From DASYFG01 sp036498565 (GTDB lineage: Bacteria > Bacillota > Bacilli > Lactobacillales > Lactobacillaceae), in contig DASYFG010000004.1 in assembly GCA_036498565.1 (NCBI GenBank), positions 620,001 through 684,000 on the forward strand: 64,000 bases of DNA, read 5' to 3'. This document shows positions 25,237 to 32,700 of the stretch, piece after piece. The position numbers were made by a program, and so were the translations under genes. The notes beneath the pieces were generated by a model. The model was not told the DNA's origin and searched no databases. It saw only the letters and a program-made list of their open reading frames with translations. Position 1 is the stretch's first letter. The number at the start of each line of letters is the position of its first letter.

Positions 25237-25724
25237 ATTTCTACTTTCGCACCAGTCACGACGCGGACCCAATTCGTGTCGGTCGTGCTAGCTAATAAAC
25301 GTTCAACTTCGCCCCGGCGCGCATTTTCCACCACTGCCAAAAGTGGGGTCAACACGAAGCGCCGATTTGCCATTTCACGGTGCGGAATGGTCAAAATGTC
25401 ATTTGACCATTCTTCTGTGCCAAAAACTAAAATATCCAAATCAATCGTGCGCGGTCCCCAGTGAACCGTGCGCACGCGGTGCAAATTCGCCTCGATTTCA
25501 TGCAAAACAGCCAATAATTCAGGCGCCGTTAACGTCGTTTGCACGCGCGTCGCCACATTATAAAAATCATCTTGCACCACACCGCCAACCGGCTGCGTTT
25601 CATAAATCGGCGAAACGGCCTCCACCACAATGTTCGGATTTTCCGCTAATTGGTCAACCGCCGTTTGCAAATTCAAACGGCGATCGCCCATATTTGATCC
25701 TAAACTCAAATACGCTGTCGTCAT
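25233..25724 (-). CDS. folK: 2-amino-4-hydroxy-6-hydroxymethyldihydropteridine pyrophosphokinase
   Basis: FolK transfers pyrophosphate from ATP to hydroxymethyl-dihydropterin. The 163-residue protein has 'LSLGSNMGDRRLNLQ', 'SPIYETQPVGG', 'FYNVATRVQTTL' and the signature 'WGPRTIDLDILVFG'. It overlaps folB upstream and folE downstream by four bases each, so the three are translationally coupled. Confidence 0.95.
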   Translation of the reverse strand: MTTAYLSLGSNMGDRRLNLQTAVDQLAENPNIVVEAVSPIYETQPVGGVVQDDFYNVATRVQTTLTAPELLAVLHEIEANLHRVRTVHWGPRTIDLDILVFGTEEWSNDILTIPHREMANRRFVLTPLLAVVENARRGEVERLLASTTDTNWVRVVTGAKVEI

Positions 25725-26083
25725 GTCGGACTCCCGCTCACGCTCACCACAAACGGATCGTAGATGCCGGGCAGCGGAATGTACAACTTTTTGACCGCCA
25801 CATCAACCTTTTCCACGTGTGGAAAGCGGTTGAGCAAGTCTTGCAAAATCGTATTGGCCAACGATTCAATCAAATTAAATTGCTGCGTCGTCGCGATTTT
25901 TTCCACGGCCTGATAAATATCAACATACGAAATCGTCGTTGTCAAATCATCATCATGCACCAATTTTTCGATTGCATAATGCACCGTCACGTCAATTGAC
26001 AGCTGTTGTCCGAGCTTATTTTCTTCTTCAAAAACGCCATTATACGTGTAAAAACGCATATTTGGCAAATAAATCGTGCCCAT
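25721..26083 (-). CDS. folB: Dihydroneopterin aldolase
   Basis: FolB splits dihydroneopterin to hydroxymethyl-dihydropterin and glycolaldehyde. The 120-residue protein has 'YTYNGVFEEENKLGQ' with the active-site Glu and 'VAVKKLYIPLPG' with the active-site Lys. The start at 26083 is preceded by AGGAGG at good spacing; the open frame continues upstream into tex but without support. It is the first gene of the folate cluster. Confidence 0.93.
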   Translation of the reverse strand: MGTIYLPNMRFYTYNGVFEEENKLGQQLSIDVTVHYAIEKLVHDDDLTTTISYVDIYQAVEKIATTQQFNLIESLANTILQDLLNRFPHVEKVDVAVKKLYIPLPGIYDPFVVSVSGSPT

Positions 26084-26111
26084 TGTTTGCCTCCTTGGCG
26101 AAATTAATTCT

Positions 26112-26120
26112 ATTTTACCA
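26112..26120 (-). promoter_or_regulatory. folB extended -10 promoter
   Basis: TGG TAAAAT on the minus strand in the 49 bases between tex and folB, about 30 bases before the ATG. Confidence 0.45.
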
Positions 26121-26132
26121 CGTCTGGTCAAA

Positions 26133-28328
26133 CTAGTCGCGTGGTTCAATCATCGTCAAGCCAATTCGTTGGCGCTTGGCATCGACGTCAACTACCCACA
26201 CGTCGACAATGTCGCCGACCGCCACGATTTCTGATGGGTGTGCCACGCGCCGTTTTGTCAAACGCGAAATGTGCACCAGGCCGTCTTGTTTCACGCCTAA
26301 ATCAACAAACGCCCCGAAATCAACGACGTTGCGTACGGTGCCTTGCAATTTCATTTTTGGTTGCAAATCTTCCAAATGCAGCACGTCCGATTTTAACAAA
26401 GCACTCGTCATGTCACTGCGCCCGTCGCGGCCGGGTTTTTGCAAACTATCGATGATGTCGTGCAACGTTTGCGCGCCAATATTGAGCTGTTCTGCAGTGG
26501 CTGGATTGTCGAATTTTGGCAAGGTGTTTTTAGCGGCTTCCGTTCCGATTTGATTGGCTTTGAGTTGCGCCAAATCAAGTAATTTTTTGGCGACGGGATA
26601 ACTTTCTGGATGAATGTCAGTGTTGTCCAAAATGTTTTTGCCGTCAATAATGCGCAAAAAACCAGCGGCTTGTTCGTAAGCTTTGGGTCCTAAGCGCGGC
26701 ACTTTTTTGAGTTCAACACGTGATTGAAAGGCGCCGACTGTCTCACGCTGCGCGACGATATTTTGCGCCAAAGTCGTGTTCAAACCCGCGATGTGCGTCA
26801 ACAGCGCCGCACTCGCCGTGTTCAAATTCACCCCCACTTGGTTGACCGCGGTTTCAACCACATTGCCCACTTGTTCATCCAAACTTTTCGCGTTCAAATC
26901 GTGTTGATATTGTCCCACACCGACCGATTTGGGGTCGATTTTGATCAATTCAGCCAACGGATCTTGAATGCGTCGGCCGATGCTAATTGCGCTCCGTTCT
27001 TCCACTTGCAAATCCGGAAATTCCGCGCGCGCCTCATCTGACGCCGAATAAACTGAGGCCCCAGCTTCGTTAACAATCACATACTGCACGCCTTTTGGCA
27101 AATGCGCCACGACAAATTCTTCTGATTCGCGTGACGCCGTCCCGTTCCCAATCGCCACGATGTCAACGCGATATTTGGTGATTAAATCAACTAAAATTTG
27201 ACCAGCTTCTGCGCGTTTGGCAGCGTTGGCTGGCGGATGTGGGTAGATAACTTGTTTGGTCAAAAACTTGCCGTTGGCGTCAATAACTGCCAATTTTGAG
27301 CCGGTCCGAAAACCAGGGTCAAAGCCCATCACAACTTTGCCCTTCAGCGGTGCTTGCATCAGCAAATGATAGAGATTATCGCCAAAAACCGTGATTGCTT
27401 GGGCTTGAGCGGCGGTGGTTAGCATTTGGCGAATTTCGCGTTCAACGGCCGGTTGCAAAAAGCGTTTGTACGCATCTTCGGCTGCGGCGCGTAACAAATC
27501 CGCATTTTGGGCGTTCGGTTGTTGGCCGTGGCGTTCTTGCGTTTGGATAAAATGCAACATGCGCGCTTCGGTAAACGTGATTTTGACGCTGAGCACGCCT
27601 AATTTTTCACCTCGGTTTAACGCCAAAATTCTAAATTGGTTGGCTAACAACGCATTCACACTTTGTTCAAAATCGTAATATTGCGCAAAAATTTGTTGTT
27701 CGTCCTTGGCCGCCGCGCCGCGTTTGAGCGTACTTGCAACCACGCCGTCAGCCTGCATGCGCGTGCGCAACCATTGTCGGTACGTCGCATTTTCGCCGAT
27801 TTGTTCGGCCAAAATTTCATGCACACCCGCCAAAATCGCCGCTTCATCGGGCAAATCAGCCGACAAAAACGCCGACATTTCCCCCGCCAAATCCGCATCC
27901 AAATGCGCCAACAACCAATCAACTAAAGGCTGCAAACCTTGCTCACGCGCAATCATCGCCTTGGTGCGCCGCTTTTGTTTGTATGGCAAATACAAATCTT
28001 CGACGACCTGCAAACTCGCCGCCGTATTCACGGCTTTTTGCAACTCATTGGTCAGCTGTCCCTGTTCAAAAATCGCTTTTAAAACCGTGTTTTTCCGTTC
28101 CGCCAAATCAAGTGCGCGCTTGGCCGCCGTTTGAATATCACGAATCTGCACTTCGTCCAGCGCGCCCGTCGCTTCCTTGCGGTAACGCGCGATAAACGGC
28201 ACCGTCGCGCCGTCATCCAGCAACTTGAGCGTAGCGGTAATTTGTTGGTGAGAAATGGTACTTAACGTCGTGGCAACATCGCGCGCGATGTCAGCCGGCG
28301 TTGGTTCATGTAAAGTTAAAGTCGTCAT
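26133..28328 (-). CDS. tex: Tex family RNA-binding transcription accessory protein
   Basis: A 731-residue Tex protein. The N-terminal helical part has 'ATVPFIARYRKEATGALDEV'; the YqgF-like RNase-H fold starts at 'VMGFDPGFRTGSKLAVID'; helix-hairpin-helix motifs follow ('VPRLGPKAYEQAAGFLRI'); an S1 RNA-binding domain ends it ('KLQGTVRNVVDFGAFVDLG'). Tex proteins bind nucleic acid and affect transcription and virulence genes in some bacteria; the exact role is unsettled. An extended -10 (TGC TACAAT, 28360-28368) lies upstream. Confidence 0.95.
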   Translation of the reverse strand: MTTLTLHEPTPADIARDVATTLSTISHQQITATLKLLDDGATVPFIARYRKEATGALDEVQIRDIQTAAKRALDLAERKNTVLKAIFEQGQLTNELQKAVNTAASLQVVEDLYLPYKQKRRTKAMIAREQGLQPLVDWLLAHLDADLAGEMSAFLSADLPDEAAILAGVHEILAEQIGENATYRQWLRTRMQADGVVASTLKRGAAAKDEQQIFAQYYDFEQSVNALLANQFRILALNRGEKLGVLSVKITFTEARMLHFIQTQERHGQQPNAQNADLLRAAAEDAYKRFLQPAVEREIRQMLTTAAQAQAITVFGDNLYHLLMQAPLKGKVVMGFDPGFRTGSKLAVIDANGKFLTKQVIYPHPPANAAKRAEAGQILVDLITKYRVDIVAIGNGTASRESEEFVVAHLPKGVQYVIVNEAGASVYSASDEARAEFPDLQVEERSAISIGRRIQDPLAELIKIDPKSVGVGQYQHDLNAKSLDEQVGNVVETAVNQVGVNLNTASAALLTHIAGLNTTLAQNIVAQRETVGAFQSRVELKKVPRLGPKAYEQAAGFLRIIDGKNILDNTDIHPESYPVAKKLLDLAQLKANQIGTEAAKNTLPKFDNPATAEQLNIGAQTLHDIIDSLQKPGRDGRSDMTSALLKSDVLHLEDLQPKMKLQGTVRNVVDFGAFVDLGVKQDGLVHISRLTKRRVAHPSEIVAVGDIVDVWVVDVDAKRQRIGLTMIEPRD

Positions 28329-28359
28329 AAAACTGCTTTCTAAATTAAATTCATTCTCA

Positions 28360-28368
28360 ATTGTAGCA
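28360..28368 (-). promoter_or_regulatory. tex extended -10 promoter
   Basis: TGC TACAAT on the minus strand in the 62-base gap between the upstream gene and tex. A weak hairpin with a T run (AAGC/GCTT) precedes it. Confidence 0.4.
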
Positions 28369-28390
28369 AAAAAGCACTGCTTACAAAACC

Positions 28391-28915
28391 TTACAAAATA
28401 TCATAAACCGCCCAAATCATCTGCGGTTCAAATCGCCGGCGCACCACATACCGCGCATCCACTGACGTAAATGTATCCGCCGACACGATCGTGTAGCGAC
28501 TTTGTCGGGCCAAAAATACTGCTTGCGCAACCGGTTTGCTCGCGACGAATTCAATTTCCCCCACTTCGCTAGCTAGATACTGCCGCAACAAGCCTTCCGT
28601 CGCCGCATGAATCACGGCTTCATCTCGCTGATACGCCGTATTTTCCACCAAAATCAGTGGCATTAACGGCAACACAAAACTCGCTTTCAAATGCACTTTG
28701 TCCGCGGAAACATAATTAAAATCAGCCCAATTCAAATCCGGCTGCTCACGCGATGTGAAGGCGACCGGCATCAACAATTCATCCCCGCGATACGCCCTTA
28801 AATGCTGCAATATCGCCTCGAAACTATCGTGTAAAACCAACGATTGATCGGTTAAATAATGACGCGCTGCCCGCGCAGAATCCGTATTTGCTGGTCCTAG
28901 TGTGTGTAAATTCAT
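28391..28915 (-). CDS. Prephenate dehydratase-like protein without ACT domain
   Basis: A 174-residue protein that starts 'MNLHTLGPANTDSARAARHY', the opening of prephenate dehydratases and of the related prephenate decarboxylase BacA (TLGPxGTxSExAA). 'LHDSFEAILQHL' and the later 'VASKPVAQAVFLARQSRYTIVS' fit the two-lobed fold. At this length it lacks the regulatory ACT domain of normal PheA and resembles BacA in size. A role in phenylalanine or another prephenate-derived product is inferred. It has GGAG before the ATG and an unusually long leader with a Phe-rich leader peptide and two terminators, which supports a link to phenylalanine. Confidence 0.6.
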   Translation of the reverse strand: MNLHTLGPANTDSARAARHYLTDQSLVLHDSFEAILQHLRAYRGDELLMPVAFTSREQPDLNWADFNYVSADKVHLKASFVLPLMPLILVENTAYQRDEAVIHAATEGLLRQYLASEVGEIEFVASKPVAQAVFLARQSRYTIVSADTFTSVDARYVVRRRFEPQMIWAVYDIL

Positions 28916-28929
28916 TGATTTTCTCCATT

Positions 28930-28963
28930 AAAAAATCGTCCTCAGGCGAACCCCAGCACGATT
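28930..28963 (-). terminator. Second terminator in the leader of the prephenate dehydratase-like gene
   Basis: Stem AATCGT/ACGATT with an imperfect inner helix, TTCG loop and six Ts on the minus strand. It ends just before the GGAG of the gene. Confidence 0.6.
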
Positions 28964-28986
28964 GTTCACGGAAAATCCCACTAAAC

Positions 28987-29018
28987 AAAAAGTACCCGAG
29001 TGTTCGCCACTCAGGTAC
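28987..29018 (-). terminator. Attenuator terminator of the Phe leader
   Basis: Stem GTACC.TGAGTG pairing with CACTC.GGGTAC (ten pairs, one mismatch), loop GCGAA, five Ts on the minus strand. Its 5' arm can pair instead with 29036-29048. Confidence 0.75.
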
Positions 29019-29081
29019 CGTCCTCAAAAAGCTTTCGGTCGCTAAGTGCGTCGTAACCGACGCACCAATTCGGCCGCCGGT

Positions 29082-29135
29082 CTACATAAACCGAAAGAAA
29101 AAGAAATTTTGCTTTTGTGAAGACAATCTTTGCAT
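29082..29135 (-). CDS. Phenylalanine-rich leader peptide
   Basis: A 17-codon ORF, MQRLSSQKQNFFFFRFM, with four consecutive Phe codons and a fifth two codons later, then TAG. It starts about 25 bases after a predicted transcription start and overlaps the 5' arm of a long-range stem (29090-29097 with 29032-29039). A weak purine stretch (AAAGAG) is the only possible Shine-Dalgarno. Known attenuators of phenylalanine genes in enteric bacteria have the same plan. The purine-poor tract could give Phe codons by chance, so the case rests on the combination with the folding and the downstream gene. Confidence 0.6.
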   Translation of the reverse strand: MQRLSSQKQNFFFFRFM

Positions 29136-29165
29136 GATTTTTTCTCTTTGTATTTGATGTGATTT

Positions 29166-29194
29166 ATCTTATAGTTTTTCTCATTTGATGTCAA
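29166..29194 (-). promoter_or_regulatory. Promoter of the Phe leader
   Basis: Perfect TTGACA (29189-29194), 17 bases, TAAGAT (29166-29171). The -35 overlaps the stop codon of the ABC-F gene. Confidence 0.65.
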
Positions 29195-30768
29195 CTAAAT
29201 TGCTCGGTTAATGTTTGGTCAGCTAAAATAAAACGTCGATCAAAATGTTTTTCCACGAAATAGCGATCATGTGAAACGACAATCACTGTGCCATCATATT
29301 TATCCAACGTATCTTCCAAAACTTCAATTGACGCAATATCTAGATCGTTTGTCGGTTCGTCTAGAATCAAAACATTATATTGTAAACTGACCAGTTGGGC
29401 CCAACGCAATCGCTTTTTTTCGCCGCCAGATAACGCTCCCACTAATTTATAGACATCTTCTTGGAAAAACAAAAATTCTGCCAAAACATGACGAGCTTCG
29501 CCAACTTCCATTGGCACAACCGCCAAAAAGGCTTCCAAGACAGTCTTATTCAATGGTAATTCTGTAACAAACTGCGACAAATAACCGATTTCTAAACGCT
29601 CACCGCGGTAAACAGTCCCTTGGTCTGGCATGGTTTCACCCAACATCAACTTGATCAATGTACTCTTTCCCAAACCGTTATCGCCTAAAATAGCAACTTT
29701 TTGACCGTATTTGATGGTTAAATCCACTTGCCTGAATAATTCACGTTCTGCCACAGCATAACGCACATCAGTTAACTTAAAGATTGTGTTACTAGATCGT
29801 TGCACATTGTTAAAATCCATGCGGAGCGACTTATTGGTTAATTTTGGTCGTTTAATGACCACCAAACGATCCAATGCTTTTTGCATACTACGTGCCCGAC
29901 TAGCGAATTTTTCATTACTATAAACGTGTGCCCATTCCTTTAATTGGTGGATACTTTGCCGCATTTTCTTAATTTTGACTTGTTGATCTTTATAATTTTG
30001 AAATTCATCCATTAAACGGCGTTGTTTTTCCGCCACAAAATAGGTATAGTCGCCCAAATAATCATGCACCGCCCCATCTTCAACTTCAATAATCCGCGTC
30101 ACCATCACATCCAAAAAATGACGATCATGAGACACAACTAGCACAGTACCTGCATATTGCCGAATAAACTGAATTAACCAATCAATCGTCGATAAATCCA
30201 AATGATTGGTGGGCTCATCCAAAATCAATAAGTTAGACTGACGCAATAAAACCTGTGCAAGTGCTACTTTTGTCCGTTCGCCTCCGCTTAAATCTGTCCA
30301 ACTCCTTTGCAGTAATGACGTGATTTTTAAACCACCGGTCACCTGCTGAATAGCGACGTCTATCTCATAACCGCCCCGCATTTGAAAGTCATCTAACAGT
30401 GTGCCATATCTGGTTAATTCTTGTTCCGTAAGCGTTTTTCCGTTGCTCATCTGTTCTTCAAAATGTTGTAATTGATTTTGGATCGGCACCAACTCTGCAA
30501 ATGCTTGTTGGAGAAACGACATCACCGTAGGCTGACTAACTTTCAAATTTTGTTGCGTGTAACCAATGATTGTTTCTTTTGACCAAGCGATAGTCCCGCT
30601 GGCAGGTTGCTCCTGTCTTGCTAATAGCTTGAGCAGTGTCGTTTTTCCGCTACCATTGCGACCCACTACGCCAATCCGTTCATGTTCGTTCACGGAAAAC
30701 GTGACATGATTTAAAATTTCTTGACCAGCATAACGCTGACTAACTTGATTAATGCTTATGCGATTCAT
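29191..30768 (-). CDS. ABC-F ATPase of the antibiotic-resistance type
   Basis: A 525-residue soluble tandem ATPase. Domain 1 has Walker A 'GRNGSGKTTLL' near residue 37, signature 'LSGGERTKVALAQ' and 'LLILDEPTNHLDL'; an inter-domain linker of about 80 residues follows; domain 2 has 'LGDNGLGKSTLIK', 'LSGGEKKRLRWAQ' and 'LILDEPTNDLDI'. There are no membrane segments. The length, divergence and regulation resemble ABC-F ribosome-protection proteins (Lsa, Vga, Msr types) more than housekeeping EttA-like forms. The drug class cannot be read from sequence. GGAG lies before the ATG. A 31-codon upstream ORF and a terminator precede it, a common arrangement for antibiotic-induced members. Confidence 0.85.
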   Translation of the reverse strand: MNRISINQVSQRYAGQEILNHVTFSVNEHERIGVVGRNGSGKTTLLKLLARQEQPASGTIAWSKETIIGYTQQNLKVSQPTVMSFLQQAFAELVPIQNQLQHFEEQMSNGKTLTEQELTRYGTLLDDFQMRGGYEIDVAIQQVTGGLKITSLLQRSWTDLSGGERTKVALAQVLLRQSNLLILDEPTNHLDLSTIDWLIQFIRQYAGTVLVVSHDRHFLDVMVTRIIEVEDGAVHDYLGDYTYFVAEKQRRLMDEFQNYKDQQVKIKKMRQSIHQLKEWAHVYSNEKFASRARSMQKALDRLVVIKRPKLTNKSLRMDFNNVQRSSNTIFKLTDVRYAVAERELFRQVDLTIKYGQKVAILGDNGLGKSTLIKLMLGETMPDQGTVYRGERLEIGYLSQFVTELPLNKTVLEAFLAVVPMEVGEARHVLAEFLFFQEDVYKLVGALSGGEKKRLRWAQLVSLQYNVLILDEPTNDLDIASIEVLEDTLDKYDGTVIVVSHDRYFVEKHFDRRFILADQTLTEQFS

Positions 30769-30794
30769 GACTTCTCCTTTTCAAATTTAAGCAC

Positions 30795-30824
30795 AAAAAA
30801 ACTGCCCCATTTGGGACAGTTTTT
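30795..30824 (-). terminator. Attenuator terminator before the ABC-F gene
   Basis: Stem AAAACTGTCCC/GGGGCAGTTTT, loop AAAT, seven Ts on the minus strand, ending about 20 bases before the ABC-F Shine-Dalgarno. Confidence 0.8.
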
Positions 30825-30852
30825 GACCGCCTAAATCAGGTTTATACAGTAA

Positions 30853-30948
30853 TTAAATTGGAAAAAGGGCAGACTCCACCCCTGAGCCTGTTAACTTGTA
30901 CAAAATTGCATGCACACGACTAATCCAATTTAACTGTAATTTGGCCAT
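30853..30948 (-). CDS. Upstream ORF (leader peptide) of the ABC-F gene
   Basis: A 31-codon ORF starting MAKLQLNWISRVHAILYKL and ending ALFPI, with TGAGGT five bases before its ATG, a better ribosome site than many genes here. Codons 4-8 form the 5' arm (30925-30938) and the stop region the 3' arm (30845-30861) of a 14-pair stem with a three-base bulge. Codons 26-27 contain CTGCCC (30867-30872), which can pair with the GGGCAG of the terminator 3' arm. A ribosome stalled early could thus free an antiterminator. This matches known attenuation of ABC-F and Erm genes; the peptide itself is not one I recognise. Confidence 0.75.
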   Translation of the reverse strand: MAKLQLNWISRVHAILYKLTGSGVESALFPI

Positions 30949-30974
30949 GAAATACCTCACAAATAATTAATGTC

Positions 30975-31003
30975 ATCTTAGCAGAGTTCTTTGGTAACTG
31001 CAA
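30975..31003 (-). promoter_or_regulatory. Promoter of the ABC-F leader
   Basis: TTGCAG (30998-31003), 17 bases, TGC TAAGAT (-10 at 30975-30980) on the minus strand. Confidence 0.55.
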
Positions 31004-31004
31004 T

Positions 31005-31041
31005 AAAAAAGTTTGTGAAATCAACTTTCACAAACTTTTTA
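31005..31041 (-). terminator. Terminator of the AIM24 gene
   Basis: Stem AAAAAGTTTGTGAAA/TTTCACAAACTTTTT; the stop codon lies at its edge. Confidence 0.8.
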
Positions 31042-31782
31042 ATCCATAAGATTATCAAAAAATCCCTGACTTTGACCACCACGATTACCATCGTTCATAA
31101 ACGGCACCAACGAGGCCGCAAATGTTTCCACGTTCAAACTTTGAATATAAACTTTCCCCGTGCCGCGGAAACGATTGACCAGTCCTTCACCGGTTGTAAA
31201 CGATTTGCCCCAAGAATTGCCGACGCGTTCGATTTGCCAATCAAGCGTTGTATCCCAAGCCACCACGTGAGCATTGTCAATCACGACTTCGTTACCAGTC
31301 AACGCAACTTCTTGAATTGAACCAAAACCAGAGATCAACACTTCGCCCTGACCCTCGGTCTTCATAATAAACAAGCCACCTTGCCCACCAAAAATAGCGC
31401 GACCCAAATTCTGCCGTTCCATCGTGTAGCGGACGCCATCTGACAACGCCAAAAACGCGCCGTCCGTCATGTAATATTGCTGACTCCCGCCGACCAATAA
31501 TTTTTGAATTTCACCCGGTTTTGGCGCGGCAATCACGACATTACCGGCGTCCTTTGCACTAGCCGTCGTGATAAACAAACTTTCATCCGACACCGCCGAA
31601 CGCACCGCGGCTTTGAGTAAACCACCTAAACCGGTGCTATTGCTGTTTAATTTGCCACCTAATTCAATCGTGGCGTCGTGCATGACCATTGACCCGCGCT
31701 GAATCTGCACAGCGTCCCCGCGTTCCATGCTAATCGTCACCAGCGGGAATGTTTCCCGGCCATCCATGTTAAATGTTGTCAT
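31039..31782 (-). CDS. AIM24 family protein
   Basis: A 247-residue protein of the AIM24/TIGR00266 family, a jelly-roll-like double beta fold of unknown biochemical role in bacteria. Gly-rich strands such as 'AIFGGQGGLFIMKTEGQGEVLISGFG' and 'VYIQSLNVETFAASL' are characteristic, as is the early 'VQIQRGSMVMHD'. No signal peptide or membrane segment. The start at 31782 has GGGG-TAGG upstream; an ATG six codons earlier lacks a Shine-Dalgarno. It stands alone. Confidence 0.85.
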   Translation of the reverse strand: MTTFNMDGRETFPLVTISMERGDAVQIQRGSMVMHDATIELGGKLNSNSTGLGGLLKAAVRSAVSDESLFITTASAKDAGNVVIAAPKPGEIQKLLVGGSQQYYMTDGAFLALSDGVRYTMERQNLGRAIFGGQGGLFIMKTEGQGEVLISGFGSIQEVALTGNEVVIDNAHVVAWDTTLDWQIERVGNSWGKSFTTGEGLVNRFRGTGKVYIQSLNVETFAASLVPFMNDGNRGGQSQGFFDNLMD

Positions 31783-31822
31783 GTTCCTACCCCAATTCAT
31801 TTTCTTTTATTATAGCGCGCTT

Positions 31823-32626
31823 TCATCGACCAAAAAAATGTTTCACCTTCATTTTAAAAGCTTGTTGCAACTGTAATTGCCGGCGCGCGCGATCCAAACC
31901 TTTGACGCGTTTTGGATTTTTTTTGTAAAAATCTTGATGATAATTTTCCGCTGGGTAAAAAGTCTGCGCCGGTAGCACTTTAGTCACAATTGGTTTGTCA
32001 TAACGCCCCGATTGACGCACTTTTTCCACACTTGCCGCCGCAATGTCACGTTGTTCATCGGTCAAATAAAACAAAATCGACTGATACTGTGTCCCGCGAT
32101 CCAAAAACTGCCCTTCCGCATCAGTCGGATCGGTTAACTGCCAAAAAATATCCACCAACTGTTGATACGACATGATCGCCGAGTCGTAGATAATTTCCAC
32201 CGCTTCCACATGCCCCGTGTTGCCGACCATCACTTGATCATACGTCGGATTCAGCGTCGTTCCGCCCGTGTAACCCGACGTCACCGCAATAATACCCGGC
32301 TGCGTGTCAAACGGCTCCACCATACACCAAAAACAACCGCCCGCAAAAATCGCCCGGTCATATTTGGCCAAATCTAGCGCTTCATCTGCGGCTAATTCAC
32401 GTGATTTTTCACCTGTGATAATCAAATAAAAATCCATCACATCCGCCGTCAAATTTCCGCGCGATCCCAACGGCCGCAGCGCGCCAACTAATTTATTCAG
32501 CACTGCCCCGGGGCGTTGATGATTTTCCAAAGCCTGTTTGGCCTCAAGCAAATGCGCGCGTTCAAAATCGCGCGTTGCGGGATTCAAAATTAAGTTATAT
32601 AAATCAGTTAAAACATGCTCATCCAT
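31823..32626 (-). CDS. msrA: MsrA with an N-terminal helical extension
   Basis: A 267-residue protein. Residues about 90-240 are a complete MsrA ('FAGGCFWCMVEPFDTQPG' with the catalytic Cys, 'SGYTGGTTLNPTYD', 'HVEAVEIIYD', 'YHQDFYKKNP'). Residues 1-85 are a helical region ('TDLYNLILNPATRDFERAH', 'VLNKLVGALRPLGSRG') resembling the four-helix bacteriocin-immunity/EntA type by pattern, although this may only reflect a general helical bundle. The last 25 residues are basic. ATG at 32624-32626 has AGG eight bases upstream; an ATG five codons earlier is also possible. This is the second msrA of the window. Confidence 0.85.
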   Translation of the reverse strand: MDEHVLTDLYNLILNPATRDFERAHLLEAKQALENHQRPGAVLNKLVGALRPLGSRGNLTADVMDFYLIITGEKSRELAADEALDLAKYDRAIFAGGCFWCMVEPFDTQPGIIAVTSGYTGGTTLNPTYDQVMVGNTGHVEAVEIIYDSAIMSYQQLVDIFWQLTDPTDAEGQFLDRGTQYQSILFYLTDEQRDIAAASVEKVRQSGRYDKPIVTKVLPAQTFYPAENYHQDFYKKNPKRVKGLDRARRQLQLQQAFKMKVKHFFGR

Positions 32627-32662
32627 GCGCCATACCTGCATTTTCTATCTGCCAGTATCGTA

Positions 32663-32696
32663 CCACAAAAAAAGCGCGCTGTTCGCTTAAACATCT
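32663..32696 (-). terminator. Possible terminator of the MFS gene
   Basis: AAAGCG/CGCTTT six-pair stem with a large loop and seven Ts on the minus strand, right after the MFS stop. Confidence 0.45.
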
Positions 32697-32700
32697 CGCT

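Noticed and set aside
27656..28195. Long open frames opposite tex
   Set aside because: Four overlapping plus-strand frames lie wholly within tex, lack ribosome sites and encode low-complexity basic peptides that follow tex codon bias.
28916..29160. T-box or lysine riboswitch in the leader of the prephenate dehydratase-like gene
   Set aside because: The conserved T-box 14-mer with TGGNACC and a stem I with specifier loop were not found, nor lysine riboswitch core motifs. The Phe leader-peptide model explains the pairing better.
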